Assembly: GCA_964019425.1 (NCBI GenBank)
Contig: OZ025807.1
Location: forward strand, 248,001 to 312,000
DNA length: 64,000 nt
Direction of reading: 5' to 3'
DNA from: Flectonema sp. DT1601
Taxonomy: Eukaryota > Euglenozoa > Diplonemea > Diplonemida > Diplonemidae
The position numbers and the translations under genes were made by a program. The notes under the pieces were generated by a model. That model was not told where the DNA came from and searched no databases. It saw only the letters and a list, made by a program, of their open reading frames with translations. Shown here one piece after another: positions 22,005 through 34,942 of the stretch. How positions within the stretch are numbered: position 1 is the first letter of the stretch; each line of letters starts with the position of its first letter.

Positions 22005-25000
22005 AAAAAAATTTTTTTTAAAAAAAAAAAAAAAAAAAAAAAGCATCGTGTGTGTAGGTCCACCTAAAACAACGAAGGCTTCAGCAGAGCATCCTTGCGC
22101 CTAACAACAAACCGAGAGAGAAAAAAACAAGACTGAAGGTTATATAAGCACACAGCTCAGCAAGTGTCCCTATCCGACGGTCACGTACGGCTAGGGGAAA
22201 AAAAAAAGGATTTAATTGCTTGTGGACCAGTCTGCTCGGATTGCTTGTCCCATGGAAAGGGGAGAATAAAAAAAAGAACCATATATATTTTAAAATTCAC
22301 GTCGAATAGTTGCCATAAAAATGTTATTAAGTCCCTGTTGGCAATTGGCTATTTTATTTTCTTAAACAGAAAAAACGCTTACAAAACTGAAGAGGCAAAA
22401 AAAAGAAGACGAAAAAAACGAACAGGAACGCTTACATGTGACTCACGGTATTCTTATAACGTGCGTAACCGTACCAGACAAAAAAATCGATAGCTTTAAA
22501 AAAAAAAAAAAAAAATGGGATTTGTACTAGATGTATATGCTAAAAAGGGGAAACCAATCAAAAAGAAATTGCTACTTTTTTGAGAGGATTTTCCCTTTGA
22601 AATGAAAGTCTCAGATCGTCTCCAATTTTGTGTTTATAGAATCCTATCGGGATTTACTACAAATAAAAAATTTTAGTTTTTTTTTTTTTTTTTTTTTTGT
22701 TGTTGTTGTTTCGTTGTTTGCTTTCTCATAAAAAAAACTCAAAAAAAAAAAAAAAAGGAACATTGCTTGGTAGAAGACAGAAAAATGCCCCCCCTTTTTT
22801 TTAAAAAAAAAAGAAAAAAAGTTACACCTTATACCTTATAGAATATCAGAACTAAGAAAATTATTTTCTTGTTTTTTTTTATTATTATTTCTATTTAGTT
22901 CATTGAGTAGAGCCGTACAAGAAGTACAAATGCTCAAAAGAGCTGTCACTGCACCCATTGACCACAGGCACGTCACTTAATAAGTGCTTGCTTGTGATCA
23001 TCGGAATACTGTGCTCCCTATTGTATTTGCAAAGGTAGTCCTCACTGTCGGTACCCGTTGTAAACTTAAGAAAGTTTTCTACTGGATAAACAGTGTTTTT
23101 GGTGGTAGTGAAATAGATAGCCTGGAAGTCAGCAATTCACAATGCACTGCGTCTACCGTGACGTTTGATATTACTATCGTAGCCAACGAATAGCCAGTCT
23201 GATCAGCTGGGAACGAAGTGAGTTGACATCTGACGTTAACTTCCTAGTTAGTTAGCAAAATCCAAAATTGATGACTGCGGGGGGTCTGGGTAACCCGCAT
23301 CAGTAGAGGACCCAATCACAGAGATCGTGTTTTTATAGCTTCGGCTGGAGGGATCGACTCCCGACAGCTGTCCACCTTGCCCAGAGATTTGAACTACAAC
23401 AAAAAAAAGTAGGGGGAAATCGAGGGAGGGGAAAAAAAGAAAACCAATAACTTTAACACCAATTAGAACAATAAAAGAAGGGGGGGGCAGGGAAATCAAT
23501 ATATTTCGTCTCCGTCATGTTGTCGTGTTCTCGGCGAGGACCAAACAAAAGAAAAATGGCAAAAGTCGCTTCAACAAGTACTGCTGTCAAACTGCGTTTG
23601 CTAGCGTAAAAGACGAACACGAAACAGCGGGAGTGGAATAAAAAAGAATGCCAGCATCACCGTCTCCAAGGCTCGATTAAAAAAAAGGGGGAAAACAATA
23701 AAAAATTATTTTTAAAAAAAAAAGAAAGAAAAAAATGTAAAAAGTTTTTTACATGATGAGCCCTATTTTGTTATAATTCTTTCTTGTGTTTCTCCCACTT
23801 CTTTTTTTGAATTTTTTTTTTTATTAACAAGACTCACAATATTCCACACTGACCGCCAAAAACGGACTGGATGGAGGGGGAGGTGTGTGGGGGCTATCAT
23901 CATTTGTCGCAAAACAGAGTGTCAAAGATGATTAAAAATAAAGGTATTGCGAAATTTTAGTTTATTTCTTGTTGAAGTATGATGATAAGGGAAAGGGTGT
24001 GTGGAATGGGAAATGATGGGCATCACAAAAGTGAAGCCTGTAGTGACAGTCAAGTACTTGTGTACATGATATATCATCCTTCGTATGAGGAAGATGCGTT
24101 GTAAAAAGTAAACAGAATAATTTTGCTATTTAAAAAAAAAAAAAAAAAATCGAAATACTTATGAAAACCGTATTTCGAAAAGCTTTTTTTTTTTTTTTTT
24201 TTTTTTGCCACGGATGACATCCGTAGAAACTTGAAAATACATTTTTTTTTTTTTTTTTTTTTTTTTTCTTCAAACTCAGAGAGTTCTCAAATTTAAATAA
24301 AGGAAAAACTACAGCAGAAGATGTTACATTAATTCACTTCCAGCTGCCATAAGAATAACTGTGTTGCGAACCCCTGAAGGGATATTAACGATTTTACTTA
24401 CATGGACCTGTCGTACCGCATTTGCTGAGAAGTCAAACGCAAAAAAGAAGAAAAAAAAAGAGGAGGAGGAGTTGGAGGAGGAGGGGAACCAGACAGGCAA
24501 AGCATTTTAAAATTTTGACACAAACTTTTTTTTTTTATTTATAAGTATAATAACTATTTTTTTTTTTTTTTTTTTTCCCTCCTGTTTTTTTAATATTTAT
24601 TCTTCTATTGAGAACTGTCTATCAATGCCAAATAATAAGAGAATCTCTATATCGGCACTTGAGTACACAGTTAACAAAAAGACATCTTTTTAAATAGATT
24701 TGCCCATATTAGCAAGGCTTTAACAATCGCAATTGAAGATAGAAATAATTGCCTCCATTTTAGTTAAATCAGGTAAACAGTTTTTTTTAAAAAATAATAA
24801 AAAAACGAATAAAAGGAGTTTTTTTTTTATATTCTTCTGGCTCCCTATCATCAGATTCAGGGAAATTTCAGAGCTCAACTTTGCTTAACGAAAAGAATGG
24901 CCGCCTACGACGTGCCTACCGTTTCGCGACAAAGGAACTTAAGGGTAGTTCTCGAAGATAAGATAACTGGTTATTACCACCGCCTCATAAACACTGACTA

Positions 25001-25244
25001 AGGCAAAATATCGAAGAAGACACGCCGTAAACTTTGGTGGTTGTCTGCTTCACCGTTAACGTACAAGGCTAGCTAAGCCCAAATACGAAAGCAACAGACC
25101 CATCCATCGTAGACTGTGTAACCCCCATCGATAACTGGATTTTTTTTTCAGTTAAATATGTTTTTTTTTTTTTTTTTTAATTCAATTTTTTTTTTTTTTT
25201 TCCCCCGAAGCAAATATCACAAAGGGGGAAGGGAAAAAAAAAAA

Positions 25245-25262
25245 AGCGGTCTGCTACGACCG
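25245..25262 (+). other. small perfect stem-loop
   Basis: GCGGTC, a six-base loop, then GACCGC, directly after an A run. The surrounding 100 bp are GC-richer than neighbouring sequence. It may belong to a noncoding RNA or be chance. Confidence 0.25.
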
Positions 25263-27376
25263 CTACGAGCCGTAACATTAATCGCACTGGGTAAACAGAA
25301 TTTACACCGCCTTGGTTTGTAGTCAAGGAGCGGGAGTGCCATGGTATGAGCTATACTTACCTAATCAAAGGTGCGATTTTTTCCCCCTTTTTTTTTTCGT
25401 TGTTTGATTATTTCATTAAGAAAAGCATGAAGCTATCCAGGTTTCTAAGTTGTAAGGGCGGTGCCAGGGAAGAAAGCTGGTGGGGTGCGGTCAGAGGGAG
25501 TTTACCCTTTAACCACAACTAGTGAAAATACTCATCCGAGTTATGCCAAATGGTTGTGTGTGTTGTTTTTTTTTTTTTTTTGCTTTTTTTCCGACCCAGG
25601 CCCGGCAACAAAACTGCTATTTATGTTGTTTTTTTTTTTTTTTTTTGGAAAAACAATGAAAAAACAATCAATGCTGATCGACGAGTCCAATGGAAGGTAA
25701 GCTTTTTATTTCATCCTTGCAGCACTAAAATAATCACAGAGCTCAGTTGTTATTATTATTTTATTTTTTTTTGCTTGGCTGGAAAAAAAAAAAAAAGAAG
25801 GGGAAGAAAAAAAAGGGAAGCAGTCTTCAAGGGGATTTCTAGGAGAATTATGTACCAAGAAGCTAAAACCAATCAACCTTTTTCCATTTTCATTTTTTTT
25901 TTTTTTGTTTATTTTTTTTTTTTTGTGTTATTTATATTAAAGAAAAGCAATCCTTGGCGTCGATAAGATAAGGGTACCAATTAGAAAAATGCCGATTTTT
26001 TTTTTTTTTTAAATTTTTCAAACTATCTGAATGTGCAATAAAAAAGCACGTTTTGCTGATTACTGTAGTGTCGAACAGTGACTTGTAAAGAATTTTAGTT
26101 GCAAAAAAAAAAAAAAGGGAAAAAATAAAAAAGAAGAAAAAAAAACATATATGTATATAGGCCAAGAATCCTCAAGGGACAGAAAATCAAAGAAACCTTC
26201 CGCGCTAACGTACCATCATTGTTAGAAAAAATAATAATAATTTTCAAAAAAAAAAAAAAATAAAAAAAAACAAACAAACAAACAAACTGGTCGATCCTCG
26301 AGGTCGCTAGAGCACTAAGCACTATAACAAAAAAAAAGAAGAAAAAAAAAAAAAAGAGGGAATAAAGAAGAATGGTGTTTAAAATGAATTTTAAAAAAAA
26401 AGCTCGTATTTAAGCTTTTACTGCCAATTGTTATAAACCCGGCCCCAAGAAGGAACTCATTTTCTGCGTAATCCGTAAAAAAAAGGGTAGAAGAGAATCG
26501 AAGCAAAAAAAAAAGAGGAAAAAAAAAATATTGTCACATTCTCTCTTCGCCAACCATTCAGCAGTCGTAAGGAAAAAAAAAGAGAAAAAAAATTAAGACG
26601 TAGAAAAAAAAAATTAAGAAACGGGGCAAAATACCTATGTATATAAAGGCAAAAAGAATCTTAAAAGCCTACAACCGGCCTTAGAGAAGTATAGCATTTA
26701 ATTGATTAGATGTAAACAGAAACTAGAAAGCAAGATCTTCAGCATGGTTATTCAAAGTTGAGCTGAACTCAACATGTGGGGTATATAAGAAGACACATAT
26801 ATTATTAATCTTCAGCAACTCCTAAAAAAAGAGTTTTTTTTTTTTTTTTTTTACCCACTCACATCCAAGGCACACGGGCTCAGATTGCTTTTACCTACAT
26901 AGAAAACAACGATGGAAGTGCTCAAATTTCATTACACAAATTTACGCACCTCCATCACATTCACGAAAATGAATATCCTACAAAGACTAATGACTCATTC
27001 CTCTCTCTCCCCGATCGCCAGGAATTTTTACTAACCAACTGTTAGGACTAACGTAGATTTTCATTCAATAATTATTAAAAACAGTTTTGTTTTTTTATTT
27101 ATTTATTTATTTATTTTTTTTTTTCCCCGATTACGACAAGCCACCAAAAATCAGAAAACACGGCGCAAAAAATATGAAATCAAAGCCTTCGATGTCTCAT
27201 TTGAGTAGCTTTATTTGCGTCAGACAGCAGTCACTTTAAGAGTTTACAAGGCAATTCCAGACCTGTAAATAATTTGATACTGAAAACAGAAGACAAGGTG
27301 AGTGTCAACCGTAGCTGGAACACACGGCATCATGCAATGCCTCTGCATAAATAAAAAAAAAGAAAATATATTTAAT

Positions 27377-28109
27377 CATAGATGGAAGTGCCCTCCAAAT
27401 TTGGAGGGCGCCTGGTGAAAACCAGCCACAAAAATTTGTAGGGCCAAAATAGGGCGCTGGAGGGCGCTTTTTTAATTAAATTTAATATAATGCCGAGCTC
27501 ATTTTGACACACCCCTGCCCTCAGCGAGGGGTCGAATCGCATCTTATTTGACTTTTCTCCGGTTCGCCCGATCAAATGCGTCTCTGGGATATCAGTTTAC
27601 TTGCCACCAGTAAACTTTTTTTTTTTCTCACAAGGTACCGTGAAGACCGGCCTATTAACAGGTTAGCAAGAACGCACTCTCCCTCCTCGAATCCCTCCAT
27701 ATTCGACTCGGTGCATTCTGCGGGCTAATCAGCTCCTTGTAGATCTGGGATGCATCGTCCACTGAAATGAGTTTCAGCTTCAGGGATTGCAGCAGGCACC
27801 GGAAGCTCTCACCTTCCTAGTGGCCCATTGCTTTTGCCATTGTTGACCGTCGAACCATGACCTGGAGGTCTCGGGTTCGAACCCCGTGACACCCCTTTTT
27901 CTCTTTTTCGACAGACTGCCAAGCATGTCAAAATTTTTTTTTGGCTTCTGCGTCAAAATACTTGTGCGTCAGTGTAAGTCCCCGTCAATTTAGCTGTCTT
28001 ATAGTAATAAAAAAGGAAAAAAAAAGAGCCCTCCAAAATAATATTTATATTAAAAGCGCCCTACAAGCGCCCTACACGCCCTCCAAATTGTAGGGCACTT
28101 CCATCTATG
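27377..28109. mobile_element. 733-bp non-autonomous element with terminal inverted repeats
   Basis: The ends are inverted repeats of about 35 bp, nearly identical, starting CATAGATGGAAGTGCCCT. They are flanked by a perfect 6-bp direct repeat TTTAAT (27371-27376 and 28110-28115), taken as the target-site duplication. Inside both ends are short AGGGCGC motifs, and the left end contains a perfect 18-bp palindrome built on CCCTCCAAATTTGGAGGG. No transposase frame is present. Near 27865-27890 a tRNA-like B box (GGTTCGAACCCC with matching stem bases) is followed by a T run, suggesting a captured or tRNA-derived segment. A 6-bp duplication is uncommon among cut-and-paste families, so the superfamily is left open. 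Confidence 0.85.
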
Positions 28110-28783
28110 TTTAATGGAAAAAAAAAGAAAAAAGAAAAAAAAATGATTATTTAGCAAACACTCTCTTTCCGGAAAGACGTGGACCTTCTTTTACCGCGCA
28201 GGATATGAGTCTCGTGGTCGCGGCATGGGAAAGACATAGTCGATAGAACAATAGTATTCCAACTAAGAAATGCAAAAAATAGGCAGGAAGAATAAAATAA
28301 AAACAAAAAATCATATGAAGGGCGGGAAAAAGGAGGCTTACAGAAGAGAAGTTGGTAGTAGAGTTGTACCCTGCTTTACTGTTTTTTTTTTTTTTTTTTT
28401 TTTTTTCCTTCTTTTTCGTTTCTTATTCTTATCCCTTTGTCATCTACCAGAGTCTTCAGGTATGCAGGAAATTCGATGACATTGTTTTACGGTAACAAAG
28501 CTACAAGCACAGTGCATGGAAACGATCACACTGTCTTCTTTGCTACTTCCTATAACTGACATCTCATTCTGCTGCCACTGAAAATTCAAAAAAAAAGTTT
28601 ACGGGTTGGGGAAGATTTTTTGTTCGTGTTTATTGTGAGTTCTTTTTTATTTTTTTATTTTTTTCCTTCTTCTTCTTCTTCTTCTTCTTCCTCTCTCATG
28701 TTTCTTTACTTTTTTTTTTTTTTTTAAAAAATTTCCCCTTTATTTTATTTTTTTTATCACTTTTTCTTCTTTCTTTTTTCCAG

Positions 28784-28930
28784 ATGCAGAGTACAGAGTA
28801 CATAACTAATTGCGTAAGAAAGTTGCAACAAATAGCACTACACCTAACTATTATTGTGGAAAAAAAAGATGCCCCTTTTCATTGCGGAAAGGGGAGACGG
28901 GTTTCTATGATCAAACCTATTACCATATAA
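28784..28930 (+). CDS. possible small plus-strand ORF (48 residues)
   Basis: A T-rich pyrimidine tract ends in TTTTTTCCAG directly before an ATG. The frame is 48 residues long with a basic middle (VRKLQQIALHLTIIVEKK) and GKGRRVSMIKP near the end. The arrangement mirrors the ORF at 19460: acceptor then ATG with no leader gap, and an RRxVSM-like motif. There is no known family and no support beyond the signals. Confidence 0.2.
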   Translation: MQSTEYITNCVRKLQQIALHLTIIVEKKDAPFHCGKGRRVSMIKPITI

Positions 28931-30174
28931 CATCTCTTCGGTAAAACTTTGAACATATAAAAAAAAAAAAAAAAAAATGAAAGCAAACCCCAGACAGACC
29001 GAGAAAAAACAATTAAAAAAAAAAAAAAAAAAAAAAAAAGAAGGGAAGTAACAAGTTACTGAAAGGTAACATTTTCCTGCAACGGTTAAGACCAGAAGTC
29101 TGCTTACTGTCACTCTGAAAACAGTCGACGAATAAGAGAGCGTAATAACGCGCAACATGAACTTTGCAAGTCCTTCAGAGAGACAGCAGTTGGTGCAGTT
29201 AAGTTTATTAGGTACTGGTAACCTTTTCAGTATACTATTCCCTTCAATATTTTCAGTATCTGAGAGTGAATTAAGAGCGCCCAACGATCCACGTCCGGCA
29301 CTAGAGTCAATAAACGGACAATAATAATTCTCCGAGGAAAAGGAAGGCGATAAAAAAAAAAATAAAAAAAAACTAAATAATATTAAATAAAGCACACAAC
29401 TAAGCAAGATAAACTGACGTTAGGGTTCTCTGTTTTTGTACACGGTCACTTACCAAGAACCTGTAACTTTGAAAACCCTCTGTTTCTCAGCTTAGCTACT
29501 TTTTTGATTGTGCGAGCGATGATAAAAAGGACGAAATTAATAATTGGAGAGTAAGCAATATTGTTTGCTGCATGGCCTTCAACATACAGGAAGGATTGTA
29601 GAAATGGAAAAAAAAAAAAACGATTATAGCAGAAACCTAAAAGAATAACAATAAATTATAAATTATAATATCCAAAAAAAAAAAAAAAAAAAAAAAAAAC
29701 GTCGTTTAGATGTGCAACTCTTGGCTATAGAATTCCACACGACACTCGCTCATATCGTGAGTAAAAGAAACGGCTGTCCTATTCACACGACTGAATAAAG
29801 TGGCTGTAGAATCTATACAGGTAGGGAAGGGAGATAAAGCTGTAAGTAATGAATACTCACAACTGGCTGACAATTATTTTTTTTTAAAACTGTTGAAACA
29901 TTCACCGATCGAATGCACAACGGCCAAACACAGAATATCAAAAACAGCTGCGAGAGAGAACAAATCAAATAATGTCCTTCATCCGCTACAGAGTGCTTCG
30001 CAACGGAAAGCGATTTCTTTCAAGGAAGAAAGAAGTACTTAAAGAAACAGATAAATATTAAAGAGTGGTAAAAAAGAACATCAAACTTTATGGCTGTCTC
30101 ACGAAAAACAACATGATGTAACATTGTGGGGGGTGATTGGAAAAGGGCACGAAGCGCCACTATACTTACTGTCT

Positions 30175-30205
<31 letters not shown>

Positions 30206-30912
30206 GGAAAGGAAAATTAGTTTTTATTCACAAAAAAAAAAAAGAAAAAGAATTGGTTTGTGAGGGGAACAAAGAATTAAAAACAGAAAAATATGGGGAA
30301 ATACCGCTCGGGAGTAGAGACACGGTTAAAGAACCAGTAGTGCTTGCCTGTACTGAAGATTGCGCACAAACAAACACTACCGTATAATATCTTACCATGT
30401 CTTCTAGCGCATCCACGGGTATTGAGTAGGGATACTGGAAAAAGGTTTTTTTTTTTTATTTATTTATTTTTTTGCTACCAACATCAAACAACGTACAAGA
30501 ATGCAGGTCCCATTTAACCGGGTTGGCAGACTATCTACAGTGTTTTTTTTTTTTTTTTTTTTTTTTTTTGTTCTCAAAATATTTTGCCTACCGTCACAAA
30601 AATAACTTTTTTATTTTTTTTTTTTTTTTTTTGTGTTAAGAATACCACTAACTGTGTGATCTTTAATAGCAAGAAACATAGACCATGCTGTGAAGCCGTC
30701 GTTTACACTGCTGAAGCGAAAAAGTCTGCAAGCAAGCAGCTTTACTAGTTGTCTCATAGGTGAAGCCAAAAAAAAAAATAATGCAAATTGGCGTGAATGT
30801 CGTACTTTTTATATCTGACACGCGATGAACATAATGATACCATACAGTCCGAATAATTATTTAATTTAAAAAGAATTTTGTATTTAAACCTTAATAAAGA
30901 TGAATAGTTTTT

Positions 30913-30962
30913 GACAATGTAGAAACAGTAAGAAACTTCATAATACTAAATTAGGTAATACT
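30913..30962 (+). repeat. dispersed repeat, copy 1
   Basis: About 50 bp starting ACAATGTAGAAAC and containing AAACTTCATAATACTA. It matches 50822-50870 with a few differences. The second copy lies between two genes in the gene-dense part. Confidence 0.55.
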
Positions 30963-31318
30963 GAAAGAAAAAAAGAAATGACAGAAGATTTAGCAGAATA
31001 CTAGCTCGTACATAACTAAAAAAATATCAGTAGGGGTAAGTATCCAGATATCGTGTTGTCGATTCTGGAAGTTCGGGGGCTACGTACTACAAGTTGAGCT
31101 CCCCATGTCTAAACTTCTTTTTTTTTTTTTTTTTTTTTTTTTTCGATGTTAGTTCGTAGCTCACTACTACCGAAACAACGCTTCTGTTAAAACACAATAT
31201 TGATTTCTATGAGGTTGAATATCATAGTTGTTCTTGAAGCGTCCTTTAGATTGAGCTGATGCTGTTTGAACTAATAAAAAATACAACTAAATTACATCAT
31301 ATTAACATGAACGATTAC

Positions 31319-31385
31319 TTAACATCAGTTAAGGATACAGGAAGTAACGTATTTAGGTTTTTCGAGAGTAATCCATATTACTTCT
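31319..31385 (+). repeat. dispersed repeat, copy 2 (see 8697)
   Basis: It shares TTAACATC-GTTAAGGATAC (one differing base) and GAGTAATC-ATAT with 8697-8790, with a shorter middle. Confidence 0.5.
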
Positions 31386-32134
31386 TTTGCCTCTATTCTC
31401 TCATCATTAGTTAGTAAGTTAACAAGGGAGAACCAAAAAAAACGAAAAAAAAAAAAAAAGAATTATACGGGTGGACTTTGGACGAAGTATCAAAAATTTT
31501 AAGCCCTAAGTCTGTCATAAAAAAAAACGAATTATTTTAATTTTACAAAATTAGTGTTTGACAGACAGACAATCATATGCTTACAGAAAAATGAAGTAAA
31601 AAAAAAAAGAAGATGAGGAGTTGAAAATTCAACCTGCAAAGAAAAACTACTTTTATCACGGGTATTCCGTTATTGTGTTAAATTTCCTATTCTTCACAAA
31701 AAAAAAGGAAAAAAAAACTGACTTTAACCCTCATAGGGGTGGAAATAATAAAAATTTTGAGTTTTTTTTTTTTTTTGAAAAAAAAAAAAAAATAATAAAA
31801 ATGGTGTAAGTATCTGACATTCCTCAAGTCTAATCCGCAACTGAAAACATTCTGATTGATATTGCTTTTGCATAGTAGGAAACCCCAAGAACAACGTAGC
31901 TAACTTTGAGGTTTAGATGTTGTACTTTTCTTTTTTTTTTTTTTTTTTTTGTTTGCCTCCCGCAGTCCAAGAAACACTGCGTGATTAAAAAAAAAAAAAA
32001 AAAAAACTTAACAAAATGTTTCCACTGCAACAATAAACTGAGCAATAAGAAAACCAATAATAAAAAAATAAATAAATAAAAAAAAGAAACAGCAATACTG
32101 AACGCAGTTAAAATATGAGTTTATTGAACGCAGT

Positions 32135-32210
32135 TAACATTTTTACATAATAAATAAACGGCTCTTAATCTGAATAGTTCTCCGACAAACGTCGGTACAA
32201 AAAAAAAAAA
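32135..32210 (+). repeat. dispersed repeat ending in a hairpin plus poly(A), copy 2
   Basis: Matches 6445-6535. The hairpin CCGAC/GTCGG is at 32182-32195 with loop aaac, followed by an A run. A 12-bp GAACGCAGTTAA motif is duplicated just upstream (32099-32136). Confidence 0.55.
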
Positions 32211-34911
32211 AGGAATTTGCTTATAAATAACTGTGAGTAAACCAGAGTAACAAACAAACAACAAAAAACTAGGCACTTGGATTTTCGACTGTGAAAAATC
32301 ATCTTAAAGGAAACAACAATCCAGCACTTGAAAATACCGACCACAGTTTTAAAAAATAAGTGCGTGATAATACAAGAACTTAGTATGGCACTTCGATTAA
32401 CGACTTTACGTGCACCATAAGTCCGACACACACATAAGTCATTTATCATTTTTTTATACTTAAAAAAAGAATGCTGAGAGGAGGGAAACAGAAGGGGGTA
32501 AAGGAAAAAAAAAACAAAAAAAGAATAATACTTATAGCAATCATTGAAATGATCTTTCGGATAACTGCACCAAGATAACCGCTTATGGTTGGTTTGTAGA
32601 AAAATTAAGAACTCATCTTTATGGGGGGATCTTTGTTTAAGACTTGAAAGGGTTTTCAATTACAAATAGCAAACTTAAAAAAAAAGAAACAACTTTTTCC
32701 AAATAATAAAAAAAAAAAAAAAAAATTAAAAAAATTAAAAAAACGGGTTTGGGAACATGCCTTTTCTTTTTTTTCTTTTTGAAAAAAACTGAATTTCTGA
32801 GTTCCAGTGGCGCAGAGCGCTCGGAGAGGTAGATAAAAAGATTTTATTTAGAAAAACAATACAAAACGAAATGTGCAAATAGGAAGAATTTTGCTTGTAC
32901 TTTTCTTGAAAGGGGGGGCAACCAATAAAAACTCGTTACTTTTTTTTTTCAAACACTCCCGCCAAGGAGGAAAAAATAAATAAATAAATAAATAAATAAG
33001 AATGATCAAAATCTCTCGACAAACAGTATGCATTGCAAGTATATAAAAAAAAAGCCTACTGGCAACAACCCAGTTCAACGCGCTTCTAACAATCAATGTT
33101 AATTGTGCGCAAACAAGGACCTGTGAGACAGAGAGTGAAAAAAAAGTGGAACAGAATAAAAGAATAGGCAACGATGCTCGCTTGTTTACACAACTCATTT
33201 AAATAAGAAGAAATACGCTTATCCTTAAACAGCTCTTCAAATATTATATACAACGTTAGTCTGTGCTTTGTGCAACAAGCAGCAAATATGTTCCTCGTTT
33301 TTTTTTTCTCTTTTTTTGTGTTTTTTTTTTTTTTTTCCTTCTTCTGAACATTGGCGAATCTCTGCAACTTTCCTCTTTAACAGAGGTTGGGGGAAAAAAA
33401 ACATATATAAAAAAAAAAAAAAATTCTCTTTCTACCCAAAAAAAAAAAAGAACCGGGTAAGGTGTCAAGAGTTCTCATTATAATAGATGGCCAGCAAAAA
33501 CAACGTTGCTATTGTAGCGCCTATTTTTTTTTTTTTTTTTTTTTTTTTTCAATACCAAACCTTTACGTGTAGAAGGAACATGCAAAAAAGTAACAACATC
33601 AATGTATAAAAACGGACATGTTTCAGAGAAACAATAATGCTACACATGTCTTGCTTGAGCAACATTAGAAGGGTCGAGTAGACAGCACCATGGGGCAGAG
33701 TAGAATTCGCCTCATTATCTGAAGCAATATTCACAGTATACTCGTTGGTCAGAATATTGTACCATTCTCGCGATGATTGGTATAAATTTAAATCTTTTTT
33801 TTTTTTTTTCACTATTTTTGGAGGAAGAGTTAATGTCCTTCACAGTTAACGGAACTGATGCAGTGCTAAGGTTTTTAATGGCTGGGAAGGGGGGAAATGG
33901 AAAAGTCGACAAACAGAAATAAAATATATAAAATAAAAAAAAATAGTAGTTGTTTTAAACCTTGTTATTCTTGTACACAGGATATTGCTTGGATATTCCC
34001 TCCTTTTCTGTCTACGAGAGAACGCGCACGTTTGTGGCATTTTCAACTTCAATCCATCATAACGTAATTCTAACATATCACAGTCAAACCGTTTGCTAGG
34101 AGAAGCTGAGTAACAGACTGGAACAGAATTGCATTTCAATAAAAAGGCAAGGCAGCCACAAACATCATCAAAAGCCTGAATAAGACAAAGAAACAAAAAA
34201 AAAAAAAAGGTGCACACGAATAACATCAAGAAAAATAAGGGGAAAAAAAAGAATGAAGCAGAAAAAAAGGTAAGACGCCAAAAAAAAAAAAGAAAGAAAA
34301 CGCCGAATATGTCTTAACGATAATTAATGCTTGCTTTATTTGTCTCTTTACTGGGTATGAATTCAAGTGACTGAAAAATTATTTAACCTATCAGTTGACA
34401 CGGTATCACGGCTTCCCCCGTTAGTTATTGTAATCCAACAAGGTTTTTTTTTTTTTTTTTGTTGATAGATAAAAATACCACTACACGAAAAGTTGTAGGA
34501 GTAAAGGAAGAAAAAAAAAAAAGAAAAAAAACGAATTTTCAATAAAAAACAAATGCAACAACAACAAAAAAATAAATAAATAAATAAAAAAGATCAGAAA
34601 TGCCTTATCCAGATCAGTTCAGAAAAGGGTAAATTGATCCTTTTTGATGTCTTACAGAGGGGAGAGAGAAGGGGAAAGAAATCTCTCACTTTAAAATGAA
34701 GAGGAGAAAGCTGAAGTACTGCCCTACAGATGGAATACGTTGCAATGTGGTTCCGTTTTCGACGGGAGGACCTTATTAACCATCACAATCCAAGTATTCA
34801 GTGAGATTTCCTTGAAAACAAAAGAAAGAACAGAAAAATAGAGGGAAAAAAACAACACCAAAACAGCATTAATGAAGAACATTGTCCGCATTTTAAAATA
34901 ATCGGTGGTGC

Positions 34912-34942
<31 letters not shown>

